A stretch of 64,000 nucleotides of DNA. Origin: Deltaproteobacteria bacterium. Its GTDB lineage: Bacteria; Myxococcota_A; Polyangia; Polyangiales; Ga0077539. The notes under the pieces are model-generated. The model worked only from the letters and a program-made list of their open reading frames with translations, had not been told where the DNA came from and made no database searches. Positions 27,340 to 36,391 of this stretch are shown piece after piece; the stretch's first letter is position 1; each line of letters begins with the position of its first letter. A program made the translations under genes and the position numbers. The DNA is taken from assembly GCA_030694465.1 (NCBI GenBank), contig JAUXYJ010000094.1:1-64000 (forward strand), given 5' to 3'.

Positions 27340-27876
27340 ATGGGTGCTGCAGCGAAGCGCTATGCGCATGCGATCTTTGATTTGGCTACTGAAGAGCGCG
27401 CACTCGACCGCGTCGCGTTGGAGTTTGTGGGGCTTGGAAAGACGCTCTCCGCGAGCCCCGAGCTTGCCAATGCACTCTCGAACCCCGTGATTCCGCCCAC
27501 CGAGCGTAAGGCGTTGATGTCTGCGGTTGTCGAGCGCATGGGGATGTCGCCGCTGAGCCGCAACGCGGTGTTGCTCATCACGGACAAAGGCCGAACGAGC
27601 ATCCTCCCAGAGATCGCCTCGGAGCTCTCGCGGTTGACTGACGCGCGATCGGGTGTTGTGCGGGCCGAGGTCGTGAGCGCTGCGGCGTTGTCCGAGAGCC
27701 AGTATGAGCGACTCGCGGCCACGCTCCAGCGCATGACGGGACAGAAGATCACATTGGATCGCAAGATCGATGCTGGCTTGATTGGTGGCGTGACCGTTCG
27801 CGTAGCAGACCAAGTGTTCGACGGGAGCGTCGCGACGCGGTTGAAAGACCTTCGCGCGGCGATGCTCCCTTCGTGA
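27340..27876 (+). CDS. atpH: F1Fo ATP synthase, delta subunit
   Basis: 178 residues from ATG 27340, which starts exactly at the family N-terminus (AKRYAHAIFDLA). It has the six-helix domain, the LITDKGR motif and a C-terminal GGVTVRVADQVFDGSVATRL that matches the delta/OSCP end. It joins the F1 head to the b stalk. Confidence 0.95.
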   Translation: MGAAAKRYAHAIFDLATEERALDRVALEFVGLGKTLSASPELANALSNPVIPPTERKALMSAVVERMGMSPLSRNAVLLITDKGRTSILPEIASELSRLTDARSGVVRAEVVSAAALSESQYERLAATLQRMTGQKITLDRKIDAGLIGGVTVRVADQVFDGSVATRLKDLRAAMLPS

Positions 27877-27897
27877 ATTAAGTAACGCGGTGATTGA

Positions 27898-27912
27898 GCC
27901 CGACGATCGGGC
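27898..27912 (+). other. Hairpin between atpH and atpA
   Basis: GCCCGA-CGA-TCGGGC forms a perfect 6-bp stem, 22 nt after atpH. A T-rich stretch (ACTTTTGTTTTTGTG) starts about 20 nt later, too far for a normal terminator. It could be an RNA-processing or transcript-balance site within the operon. Confidence 0.35.
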
Positions 27913-27988
27913 AAGACGCCGATGCAAAGTGACCCAACTTTTGTTTTTGTGACGAGCCATAGAGTGCTCCGAGCAGCGAGGAAGACTG

Positions 27989-29647
27989 ATGCAGCTCCGT
28001 GCCGAAGAGATCTCGCAGATCATCAAGCAGCAGATTAAGAACTACGAAAACGCCATCGACGTCAGTGAGACTGGGACCGTCTTGTCAGTGGGCGATGGAA
28101 TCGTCCGCTTGCACGGCCTCTCAGGCGCAATGGCGGGCGAGCTCCTAGAGTTTCCGCAAGGCATCGTGGGCATGGTGTTGAACCTCGAAGAGGACAACGT
28201 CGGCGCCGCGATCTTTGGACGGTCCGAGATCGTCAAAGAGGGCGACACGGTCAAGCGCACTGGGCGCATCGCGGACGTCCCGGTGGGCGAGGCCCTCTGC
28301 GGACGTGTCGTCAATGCGTTGGGGGAGCCCATTGATGGCAAGGGTCCGATTGCGTCGACCGAGCGTCGCCGTGTTGAGATCAAAGCCCCTGGCATCATGC
28401 AGCGCGAGCCAGTACGCCAGCCGTTGCAGACCGGACTCAAGGCGATCGACGCGATGATTCCGATCGGTCGCGGTCAGCGCGAGCTGATCATTGGCTATCG
28501 TCAGACGGGCAAGACCGCCGTTGCGCTCGATACGATCATCAACCAGAAGGGCAAGGGCGTCTTCTGCTTCTACGTCGCCATTGGTCAGAAGCAGTCCACG
28601 GTCGCGCAGGTCGTCGCGAAGCTGCAAGAGCTTGGCGCCATGGAGTACACCACGGTGGTTGTAGCGACCGCTGTGGACTCTGCGCCGCTTCAGTACATTG
28701 CCCCGTACGCTGGCGTCACGATGGCCGAGTACTTCCGCGACAGCGGTCGTCACGCGCTCATCGTGTACGATGATCTCTCGAAGCAAGCGGTGGCCTATCG
28801 TCAGCTCTCGCTCTTGCTGCGCCGACCGCCGGGTCGCGAGGCCTATCCTGGGGACGTGTTTTACTGTCACTCGCGTCTGCTTGAGCGTGCCGCGAAGATG
28901 GCCGAAGAGTACGTGATCGTCGCCAAGGGTTCGAAGGACTCGGTTGGCGTGGATGGCAAGCAGTACGTCGGCGAAATCGGCAAGATCGACGCCGAGCACG
29001 CGATGGAGTCTATGTCGGGCGAGTTTGAGCTCCGTGCCCTCCCGGGTTATGGCGGGTCGCTCACCGCGCTGCCAATCATCGAGACGCAGGCAGGCGATGT
29101 GTCCGCGTACATTCCGACCAACGTGATCTCGATCACCGATGGTCAGATCTACCTCGAGACCGACCTGTTTAACTCAGGTCTCCGCCCCGCGGTAAACGTC
29201 GGTCTGTCGGTGTCACGCGTAGGTGGCTCGGCGCAGATCAAAGCGATGAAGAACAAGAAGGTCGCCGGATCGCTGCGGCTTGACTTGGCGCAGTTTCGCG
29301 AGATGGCGGCGTTCGCACAGTTTGCTTCTGACTTGGATAAAACCACGCAGAATCAGCTCGCTCGCGGACAGCGGCTCACTGAGATCCTCAAGCAGGCGCA
29401 GTATCAACCGCTCCCCGTAGAGCGTCAGATCGCGCTGATTTTCGCCGGAACGCAAGGCTTTCTCGATGCGTATCCGCTCAAGTCTCTCCGACGCTACGAG
29501 CAGGAGCTCTACCCGTTTTTGGAGACTCATTCGACGAAGATTCTGGATGTGATTCGCGACAAGCGCGACCTCAACGCAGAGGTTGAAGGCAAGCTTCGCG
29601 AAGCGCTCGAGGCCTTCGGCAAGCAGTTTTCTCCGGACAGTCAGTGA
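27989..29647 (+). CDS. atpA: F1Fo ATP synthase, alpha subunit
   Basis: 552 residues, about 40 more than usual. It has the beta barrel, the P-loop IGYRQTGKTAVALDT (Tyr replaces the usual Asp before RQTGKT), the GRDALIVYDDLSKQ-type segment (here GRHALIVYDDLSKQ) and SRLLERAAKMAEEY. The extra length sits between AAKMAEEYVI and GGSLTALPIIETQAGDVSAYIP, where an insert of some 35-40 residues (KGSKDSVGVDGKQYVGEIGK...) is present. The ALPIIET ... ITDGQI core is normal. GAGGA precedes the ATG. Confidence 0.97.
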   Translation: MQLRAEEISQIIKQQIKNYENAIDVSETGTVLSVGDGIVRLHGLSGAMAGELLEFPQGIVGMVLNLEEDNVGAAIFGRSEIVKEGDTVKRTGRIADVPVGEALCGRVVNALGEPIDGKGPIASTERRRVEIKAPGIMQREPVRQPLQTGLKAIDAMIPIGRGQRELIIGYRQTGKTAVALDTIINQKGKGVFCFYVAIGQKQSTVAQVVAKLQELGAMEYTTVVVATAVDSAPLQYIAPYAGVTMAEYFRDSGRHALIVYDDLSKQAVAYRQLSLLLRRPPGREAYPGDVFYCHSRLLERAAKMAEEYVIVAKGSKDSVGVDGKQYVGEIGKIDAEHAMESMSGEFELRALPGYGGSLTALPIIETQAGDVSAYIPTNVISITDGQIYLETDLFNSGLRPAVNVGLSVSRVGGSAQIKAMKNKKVAGSLRLDLAQFREMAAFAQFASDLDKTTQNQLARGQRLTEILKQAQYQPLPVERQIALIFAGTQGFLDAYPLKSLRRYEQELYPFLETHSTKILDVIRDKRDLNAEVEGKLREALEAFGKQFSPDSQ

Positions 29648-29657
29648 GACCTAAGCC

Positions 29658-30548
29658 ATGCCGTCGTTGAAGGCGATCCGCCGTCGGATCGGTAGCGTCA
29701 AGAACACGCAAAAGATCACGAAGGCCATGAAGCTCGTCGCTGCGGCGAGGCTTCGTCGCGCCACTCAGCGCATCACCGAGCTGCGTCCCTACGCGACGAA
29801 GGTGGGCGAAGTGTTGCGCGCGGTGGTGGCCACCGTGGACACGGGCAGCGCGGACAAACCAGTACATCCGCTGCTTGTTGCGCATGAAGAGCGAAAGAAG
29901 GCCTACGTACTGCTCATCACTTCGGACCGTGGCCTCGCGGGTGCGTTTAATAGCAACGCGATCCGTGCGGGCGAACGCCGCAAGCGTGAGCTGCTCGAGG
30001 AGGGCTTTGCCGCTGTCGAGTACGTAACCGTTGGGCGAAAGGGTCGCGATCATTTGCGCCGCCGCTCAGAGGTCATCGCGCACGATTTTACCGGCGCGAT
30101 GGAAGCCCCTGCGAAGCGCTCGGCCGAGATCGCGCGGTTGCTCGTTGGCGAGTTTGAAGAGGGCGTCATCGACCAGCTCGATGTGGTCTTCACAGAGTTC
30201 AAGAGCGCGGTGACGCAGGTGATCGAGCAGCAGACCCTGCTTCCGGTTGCCCTCGCGACCACGGCGAGCGACGAGCAAGACGCGCAGACCGAGTACCTGT
30301 TCGAGCCGGACAAAGAGGCGCTGCTCGCGCGGTTGCTCCCGATGTACGTCGAGACCTCGGTCTATCGCGCGCTGCTCGACTCGCTCGCATCAGAGCATGG
30401 TGCGCGGATGACCGCGATGGACAGCGCCACCCGCAACGCCAAAGACATGATCAGCAAGCTGACGCTTGTCTACAATCGTGCGCGCCAGGCTGCGATCACC
30501 AAAGAGCTCATGGAGATCATCGGCGGAGCCGAGGCGCTCAAGGGCTAA
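29658..30548 (+). CDS. atpG: F1Fo ATP synthase, gamma subunit
   Basis: 296 residues, the rotating central stalk. The N-terminus MPSLKAIRRRIGSVKNTQKI and C-terminus ARQAAITKELMEIIGGAEAL are the conserved ends of the coiled coil. The Rossmann-like middle contains LLITSDRGLAGAFNSN. It starts 10 nt after atpA and overlaps the convergent ankyrin gene by 11 nt at its 3' end. Confidence 0.97.
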   Translation: MPSLKAIRRRIGSVKNTQKITKAMKLVAAARLRRATQRITELRPYATKVGEVLRAVVATVDTGSADKPVHPLLVAHEERKKAYVLLITSDRGLAGAFNSNAIRAGERRKRELLEEGFAAVEYVTVGRKGRDHLRRRSEVIAHDFTGAMEAPAKRSAEIARLLVGEFEEGVIDQLDVVFTEFKSAVTQVIEQQTLLPVALATTASDEQDAQTEYLFEPDKEALLARLLPMYVETSVYRALLDSLASEHGARMTAMDSATRNAKDMISKLTLVYNRARQAAITKELMEIIGGAEALKG

Positions 30549-31401
30549 CGCGGCGCCAGCCGGTGGGGGGCTGTGCGGTTTGCGGCGTCTGGGGTTGGAC
30601 GATCGCCGGGGCGGTCGCTGGAGGGGCTTCTAGGGCCCTTGGTGGGCTCGCTGGGGTCACCATCGGACCGAGTGTGCCCTCGCTCAGCTCGCGAGCGAGC
30701 GCGGCGCTCTGAGGGGCACGTGAGGCGAGGGTTGTGCGTGCGCGGCCGCCTCGGGCGCCGTACAAGCGCGCGATCTCGGGAAAGCGCTGGACCACGCACT
30801 GGTCGACGCTGGTGAATTGGTGGGTCACAGCCCACGGGGACATCACGCGGGGATCGAGGCCGGCGTGCAAGAGCATGTGGGCGATTTCGATCCGGTCATC
30901 GTGCTGCGAGGGCCAGCGAGAGTCGTCGTTGTGGCAGAGCGAGTAGAGCAGGCTGACGCCGCGGCTGGCCTCGGTGAGCTGGAGGTTTCCGTTGTGGGCG
31001 ATGAGGCGTCGGAGCGCGTGGGGCCACGGATATTGCACGGCAAGTTGCATCGGAGTCCATCCGGCAGCGTCGCGGGTGTTGGGGTTGGCTCCGTGACGAA
31101 GCAGGAGCTCGAGCAGCTCGGCGGTCGCCGCGGTCGGCGCATGAGTCCCAGTCAAGAGCCAGGTCAACGGCGTCGCACCAGAGCCACGGTCGATGTCATT
31201 GATTTGCGACGCTGGGGGCAGGCGTCGGCGGACCTCTGCGACGCGCTCGTTGGCGATCGCTTCGTAGAGCAAATAGAAGCGCCGTCGGGGCGAGGTTTGC
31301 GCTGGTTGACTGCCCAAGGGCGTCTGCGCGTGGGTCTTCAGGGGGGAGGCCAAAACCGCCAGCGTGAAGACGCTGGTGAGCGCGGCGAGTCGGATGCCCA
31401 T
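30538..31401 (-). CDS. Exported ankyrin-repeat protein
   Basis: 287 residues with a signal peptide ending in KTHA. At least three ankyrin-like repeats are visible: ATPLTWLLTG..., ELLELLLRHGANPNTRDAAGWTPMQLAV and IEIAHMLLHAGLDP. The C-terminal 60 residues are Pro/Ala/Gln-rich. Periplasmic ankyrin proteins act as protein-binding scaffolds; the partner is unknown. The stop lies inside the 3' end of atpG. Confidence 0.75.
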   Translation of the reverse strand: MGIRLAALTSVFTLAVLASPLKTHAQTPLGSQPAQTSPRRRFYLLYEAIANERVAEVRRRLPPASQINDIDRGSGATPLTWLLTGTHAPTAATAELLELLLRHGANPNTRDAAGWTPMQLAVQYPWPHALRRLIAHNGNLQLTEASRGVSLLYSLCHNDDSRWPSQHDDRIEIAHMLLHAGLDPRVMSPWAVTHQFTSVDQCVVQRFPEIARLYGARGGRARTTLASRAPQSAALARELSEGTLGPMVTPASPPRALEAPPATAPAIVQPQTPQTAQPPTGWRRVSP

Positions 31402-31454
31402 GTCTCATACGGTGACACAGGACCCCCCTAGGTCTGACAGTCGCGGGGCGAGCG

Positions 31455-32264
31455 CTATCGCGAGGGCGGGAGCTGCGCGAGGGAATGTGTTGCGTTGGGC
31501 TCGTCGCGATCGGAGTCGGCCATGAGCGCAGTGGCCGCGCGCGCGCCGATGTCGTCTTCGCGAGGGAGCGCGCCGGTGATGCGCGTGATCCAGCGTTCGA
31601 GCGTGGGAAAGAAGCCTACTCGCTCGAGCAAGTGGTCGCACAGTCCCGTCGTGATGCAGTAGTTTTTGACGAAGGGAGCGACGTGGTGCTGGTCGTGATG
31701 TTGGCGGGACAAGAGCAAGCCTGCGCGTTGCATCAGCCGAGGGATTGTGGGGACGAGGTGAGGCTCCATGTGGGCCCATTTGTGCGCTTGGCTGGTGCAC
31801 GGGATGCACAGGATAAATCCTGCCAAGACTGCCGCGAAGACCACGCGCCAGCTCACACTTGGGTCGACCTGAAACCACATCGCGGGGACGAGCGCGACGA
31901 GGACGGACATGCAGTTTGCGCCGTTGGTCTCTACGAAATCGTGGCGCGTGATGGACAGCGGGTCGACGTGATGCTCGCGAAACGTGCGGATGAAGACGGG
32001 TCCGACGACGAACCACTCGGGAGAGCCCCAGGTGTCGCAAAACCAGTGGACCAAGCCCGAGACAAAGTCCGCTAAGAGGTAGCCGATCATGAGCCCGAGG
32101 ACCGCGTGGACAGGCCGCTCAAATCCTGCGCGCACGACACGCGAGAGAAAGACGCTGATAAGCACAGCGAAGACGGCCATCGCGCCCAGTTCGGCGACGC
32201 GGTGGGAGAGCTTGTATCCTGCCGCCAGTTCGGCTGCGGCGCGGTGTTGGATTGGATCCGCCAT
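31455..32264 (-). CDS. carF: Plasmanylethanolamine desaturase (CarF/TMEM189/PEDS1 family)
   Basis: 269 residues. Family His motifs are all present: HWFCDTWGS (His73), REHHVDP (98-99), RHDFVETNGAN (108), HKWAH (161, 165) and HHDQHH (189-190, 193-194). Three or four membrane spans lie between them. The enzyme introduces the vinyl-ether double bond that makes plasmalogens; in Myxococcus xanthus CarF is also needed for the blue-light carotenoid response. The His cluster is the presumed di-iron site. It is convergent with nothing; 196 nt separate it from the S9 peptidase gene end upstream. Confidence 0.92.
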   Translation of the reverse strand: MADPIQHRAAAELAAGYKLSHRVAELGAMAVFAVLISVFLSRVVRAGFERPVHAVLGLMIGYLLADFVSGLVHWFCDTWGSPEWFVVGPVFIRTFREHHVDPLSITRHDFVETNGANCMSVLVALVPAMWFQVDPSVSWRVVFAAVLAGFILCIPCTSQAHKWAHMEPHLVPTIPRLMQRAGLLLSRQHHDQHHVAPFVKNYCITTGLCDHLLERVGFFPTLERWITRITGALPREDDIGARAATALMADSDRDEPNATHSLAQLPPSR

Positions 32265-32459
32265 TGTGGTCTTGGGGACTATGATCTGAAAAATTGCCGG
32301 GAATATGTGGCAGAGTGAACCAGCAACTCGATGAGCTTACCGAGTCATTCGGTCGCATTACGCCACAGAGAGGCGGTCGGTTGCGAGAAGTTAAACGGGA
32401 GATCTTTGCACCGCAAATGCGCACCGCGCGAAGCACTCTGCGAACACTTTTTCGCAGCG

Positions 32460-34676
32460 CTACGCTGGGCGACGACGCTCAGCCCAGAGGGTCGTGAGAG
32501 CGAGCAACACGAAGAGGCCCACGAGCGCCGCGACACCGAGCCAGCGGGGGCGTCGCGTGGGGGCGTGGGTTGGGCGTGGGTGGCGGTCGACGTCGTGCGC
32601 GATAAACTCGAACACGCTCTGCCAAGTGCGTTGCTGATTGGCGATTCCCTTGAGCCCGTGGCCCTGACCGGCGAACTCGACGTAGCGGTGTGGCTTACGC
32701 GCTTGGCGCAGGGCTGCTGCGAGCTGACGGCTCTCGGTGACTGGCACGCGGTTGTCGTTCTCGCCGTGGAGCAGAAGGATGGGCGCCGAGAAGCGATCGA
32801 CGTGTGAAATGGGCGAGCGATCGAAGAGCCGCTCGCGCTCGGACTGGGGGTTTCCGGCTTCGAGGAGGACCCAGTCGGGGATGTTGCAGTGCTCGTAGAA
32901 GGTCAGGATGTTGGAGAAGCCAAACCAAGACACGCCGAATCCCCAGTTGAAGCGATCGGTGCGGCCGTTGACACGCTCGGGCATCGAGAGGGCACGCATT
33001 GCGGCGTAGCCTCCGTGGCTGCCACCAAAGACACCGACCTGCCGCTCGCTGAGGTTCTCGCGTGCCGCGAGCCAGCGTGCGACGTGGACGAGGTCAAAGA
33101 TCTCGTTTCCGCCTAGGTCATGATCGTTGAGGGCAGCGAATTCGGCGCCAAATCCGCTGCTACCGCGGACCGAGGGGGACAGCACCGTGATCCCCGCGGC
33201 GCAGAGGACTTGCGCGTTGGTGTCCCAACGATTTTCGCCTCCGTAGAAGCTCTGGATCATCGCGAGCCGCTCGCTCGAACGAGGCCAAGGCGTGCGTGGT
33301 CGGTGCAAGTACGCGTGAAGTTTTCTAAGTTGTTGTGTGCTCGGATCTTGATCAAACGTGGGAATTTGCACGCGCTCTACGATGCAGGTCTCGGTACGTG
33401 CCGCGACGTCGGTGGGCACGGTGGCTCGGGTTTGGGGCACGATTTCCCATCCACCCGAGGCCGCGGGACGCGCAGTGATCTGCTCGAGCGCGAACTGCTG
33501 GCGACGCGATTGGCCCTGAAAAAATGCAACTCCGCGTGCAAAGTCCAGGGGATGGAGCGACTCGTCAAACACGCGCCGGCTGAGCACTGCGCCGGTGATG
33601 GGCTCGATCAGCACCAGCTCGCTCTCGTAGGGTCGCTTGATCACCGCGCCGACCTGGGTCTGCGCCATGAGCCCACCGACCATGAGCTCAGGGGAGAAGC
33701 CCACGAGAGAGTCGACGTCTTCGCGAAAATGAGTGAGCTGTGTGCTGCTTCCGCTCAGTGGAAAATCCGCGCGATACACGTTGGTGAAGCCGTCTTCGTC
33801 CGACGTGTAAACGAGGCTGGTGTTCGTCGCCCAGTCGCGCAGGGTCTCGACGTTGCGGCGCGGGCGCGCGGGGTCTGTGATCATGCGGAGGCTGGGATTT
33901 GCCTCGTTAAGATCAATCGCGACGAGGTTCTGGTGAGCACGGTCGTTGGCGCGGTTCGCTTGGATCACGACCCTCGCGCCGTCGGGGCTGAAGTTTACGT
34001 CGGTCCATGTGAAGGTCAGCTCGGCGCGATCGCAGAGAAGCTCACGGTCGGCCATGGTGGCGAGGTCGATGATGCGGAGGCACGAGCGGTAGGGCGCATG
34101 GGCTCCGTGTCTCGCGATGTAGCCGACGCGTGTGTTGGTTTTGTCCAAGCCAAAACCGTAGACGTAGTCGTGATCTGTGAGCCTTCGAAGCGACCCGGTG
34201 TCCGCGGCGAGCGCGAAGAGATTGAAGCGCTCTTCGTTGGCGTCGTCGGCCATCACGATGTACTCGCGTCGTGAAGGGACGTAGCTCATGCCTCGGAGCC
34301 CACGGCGGGTCCAGTCGATGTCTCCGAGCGGCTCTCCCTGTGTGAGATCCAGCTGGTTTTGACCCGCCGAGAGTGGAAGCTGATGGAGCCGCCGTCCGTT
34401 GGGCGTCTCGTGAAAATAGAGCAGCCGCTCAGCGGTCAAGTCCGCTTGAAAACCGAGATAGGGAAAGCCCTCGTAGAAGGGACGGAGATCGATGGATCGT
34501 CCGCGAAAGCGCACGACTCGGTCGACCGGCGGCTGAGACTCGGCGCTCTGAGCCATCGCGGATTGGCCAGCAAAAACACAGGCAAAAATGACCGCAAGCG
34601 AAGCGCCGACGAGGGCCCTTGGGGAGGCTCTTGGCGGTGGGCAGAGGGGCGCGAGACGACTTCTACGAGTGGGCAT
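32460..34676 (-). CDS. S9-family prolyl oligopeptidase-like peptidase, C-terminally anchored
   Basis: 738 residues. A signal peptide ends in SAMAQ. An N-terminal beta-propeller (residues about 60-400, repeated FSPDG/SYVPS blades) precedes a hydrolase domain. The triad is Ser553 in FGGSHGGYAAM, Asp641 in HGENDNRVP and His673 in GQGHGLKG. The oxyanion region is SFYGG. A hydrophobic segment near 712-731 and the tail AERRRPA anchor the C-terminus in the membrane. Peptidases of this family cleave short peptides after Pro or Ala. ATG 34676 is used; a GTG two codons upstream is possible. Confidence 0.85.
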   Translation of the reverse strand: MPTRRSRLAPLCPPPRASPRALVGASLAVIFACVFAGQSAMAQSAESQPPVDRVVRFRGRSIDLRPFYEGFPYLGFQADLTAERLLYFHETPNGRRLHQLPLSAGQNQLDLTQGEPLGDIDWTRRGLRGMSYVPSRREYIVMADDANEERFNLFALAADTGSLRRLTDHDYVYGFGLDKTNTRVGYIARHGAHAPYRSCLRIIDLATMADRELLCDRAELTFTWTDVNFSPDGARVVIQANRANDRAHQNLVAIDLNEANPSLRMITDPARPRRNVETLRDWATNTSLVYTSDEDGFTNVYRADFPLSGSSTQLTHFREDVDSLVGFSPELMVGGLMAQTQVGAVIKRPYESELVLIEPITGAVLSRRVFDESLHPLDFARGVAFFQGQSRRQQFALEQITARPAASGGWEIVPQTRATVPTDVAARTETCIVERVQIPTFDQDPSTQQLRKLHAYLHRPRTPWPRSSERLAMIQSFYGGENRWDTNAQVLCAAGITVLSPSVRGSSGFGAEFAALNDHDLGGNEIFDLVHVARWLAARENLSERQVGVFGGSHGGYAAMRALSMPERVNGRTDRFNWGFGVSWFGFSNILTFYEHCNIPDWVLLEAGNPQSERERLFDRSPISHVDRFSAPILLLHGENDNRVPVTESRQLAAALRQARKPHRYVEFAGQGHGLKGIANQQRTWQSVFEFIAHDVDRHPRPTHAPTRRPRWLGVAALVGLFVLLALTTLWAERRRPA

Positions 34677-34924
34677 GGTCACAGCGTGTGAACCCTACCT
34701 CTTGCGCAGTCTGGCTGTGAACCGTTGAACCTCAGGCATGGCATGGCGCGGCGCCAGCCACCGAGCCTCTCGGCACCATCTTGATTGACGATCCACCGAG
34801 ATCGTGGAGGTCTCGTCACTCCTCGCGATGACGCGACGCACCAGGGGATCGCGTGATGTCGGTGTACGCACGAAGTCGTTGACGTACCCGCGGCTGCTCG
34901 CGCAACGTGCGGCAAAAGATCAAC

Positions 34925-36391
34925 ATGGCATCTCCCCTCAAGGTTCTGTTTGTCGCGTCTGAGTGTGCGCCGTTTGCGAAGGCAGGCGGGCTTGGCGACG
35001 TCGTCGGTGCGCTGCCCAAGGCGCTCGCTGCGCTCGGCCACGATGTCCGCGTGCTGATCCCTCGGTACGACACGATCCGGGCGAGCACGGTGCGACACGC
35101 AGCGCCCATGGCGATCCCCATGGGAGGCGGTGAGCTGTGGTGTGCGGTCGAAGAGACCCGGCTGCCGGACTCAGACGTGCCGGTGTACATGCTGGACCAC
35201 CGTGAGCTCTTCGCGCGGGGGTACATCTATGACCCGCCTAATGGGTTTTCACCTGACAATTTACTGAGATTCGCGGCGCTCTCGCGTGGCGCGTTTTGGC
35301 TCGGGCGTCACCTTGGTTGGGTGCCTGATGTGTTTCACGCGCACGACTGGCCCACCGCTGCGATCGCGATGTACGCCAACACGATCGAGCGCGACACGCC
35401 GTTTGGTCGCGCGGCGACGGTGCTCACGATTCACAACATGGCCCATCAGGGGATTTTTCCGGCGTCGCAGCTGGGGATGACGCACTTGCCTTCGTGGTTG
35501 ATGCGGTCTGATGGACTCGAGACTCATGGCGCGCTTGGGCTGCTCAAGGGCGGGCTGTTTCACAGCACGATGATCACGACGGTGTCGCCTACGTACGCGC
35601 GCGAGATCCGGACGCGACAGGGTGGATTTGGGCTCGAGCACGTAGTGAATTTTCGTGGAAATGACCTAGTCGGCGTGCTCAATGGCATCGACGACGGGAT
35701 CTGGAATCCTCGGACGGATCCGGCACTCCCTGCACACTTTGACGCCGACGATCTTTCAGGAAAACTTGAATGCAAACGTGCGCTTCAGCGTGAGCTTCAC
35801 CTAGACGTGCGTGACGATGTTCCGCTGGTGGCGGTAGTCTCGCGGCTCAACGATCAGAAGGGCACCGATATCATCGCCGAGTGCGTGGGACCGCTTCTCT
35901 CGCTGGGGATTCAGCTGGTTGTTCTTGGCAGCGGAGACTCGCAGAGCGAGGCGACTTTTGCAGCGTGGTCGCATCAGAGCGGCGGGCGCATGCGCGCCTG
36001 GTTAGGCTTTCGCGAAGACCTCGCGCACCGCATTGAAGCCGCGGCAGATCTCTTCTTGATGCCCTCGCGGTTCGAGCCCTGCGGGCTCAACCAGCTGTAC
36101 TCGCAGCGCTACGGGACGCTCCCGATTGTGCGTGCCACCGGGGGCCTCGAAGACACCGTCGCGCAGTACGATGGCATGGGCGGCGGCACCGGGTTTAAGT
36201 TTGATCACTTGAGCCACCGCTCGCTCGTTGAGACCGTCCGCTGGGCCGTCCGCGTATGGCGAGAGCAACCCGAGCACATCCGCGCGATGCAACAACGTGC
36301 GATGCGCAAGCCCATGGGCTGGGACCTGTCCGCCAAGCAGTATGACCAGGTCTATCGCTGGTCACTCGAGCGTCGTCGCGGCGGGGTCTAG
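34925..36391 (+). CDS. glgA: Glycogen synthase (ADP-glucose type, GT5)
   Basis: 488 residues. It shows the family start KVLFVASECAPFAKAGGLGDV, with K-x-G-G-L binding ADP-glucose, the central DVFHAHDWPTAAI, and the retaining GT-B motif RFEPCGLNQLYSQRYGTLPIVRATGGLEDTV. ATG 34925 fits the family N-terminus; a GTG at 34907 is possible. No other glycogen gene is nearby. Confidence 0.95.
   Translation: MASPLKVLFVASECAPFAKAGGLGDVVGALPKALAALGHDVRVLIPRYDTIRASTVRHAAPMAIPMGGGELWCAVEETRLPDSDVPVYMLDHRELFARGYIYDPPNGFSPDNLLRFAALSRGAFWLGRHLGWVPDVFHAHDWPTAAIAMYANTIERDTPFGRAATVLTIHNMAHQGIFPASQLGMTHLPSWLMRSDGLETHGALGLLKGGLFHSTMITTVSPTYAREIRTRQGGFGLEHVVNFRGNDLVGVLNGIDDGIWNPRTDPALPAHFDADDLSGKLECKRALQRELHLDVRDDVPLVAVVSRLNDQKGTDIIAECVGPLLSLGIQLVVLGSGDSQSEATFAAWSHQSGGRMRAWLGFREDLAHRIEAAADLFLMPSRFEPCGLNQLYSQRYGTLPIVRATGGLEDTVAQYDGMGGGTGFKFDHLSHRSLVETVRWAVRVWREQPEHIRAMQQRAMRKPMGWDLSAKQYDQVYRWSLERRRGGV

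Noticed and set aside
25842..27341. A minus-strand open frame of 499 codons across both b subunit genes
   Set aside because: It runs across three real genes and contains no recognisable domain.
33120..34274. A plus-strand open frame of 384 codons inside the S9 peptidase gene
   Set aside because: The peptidase strand carries all the catalytic motifs; the plus frame has none.
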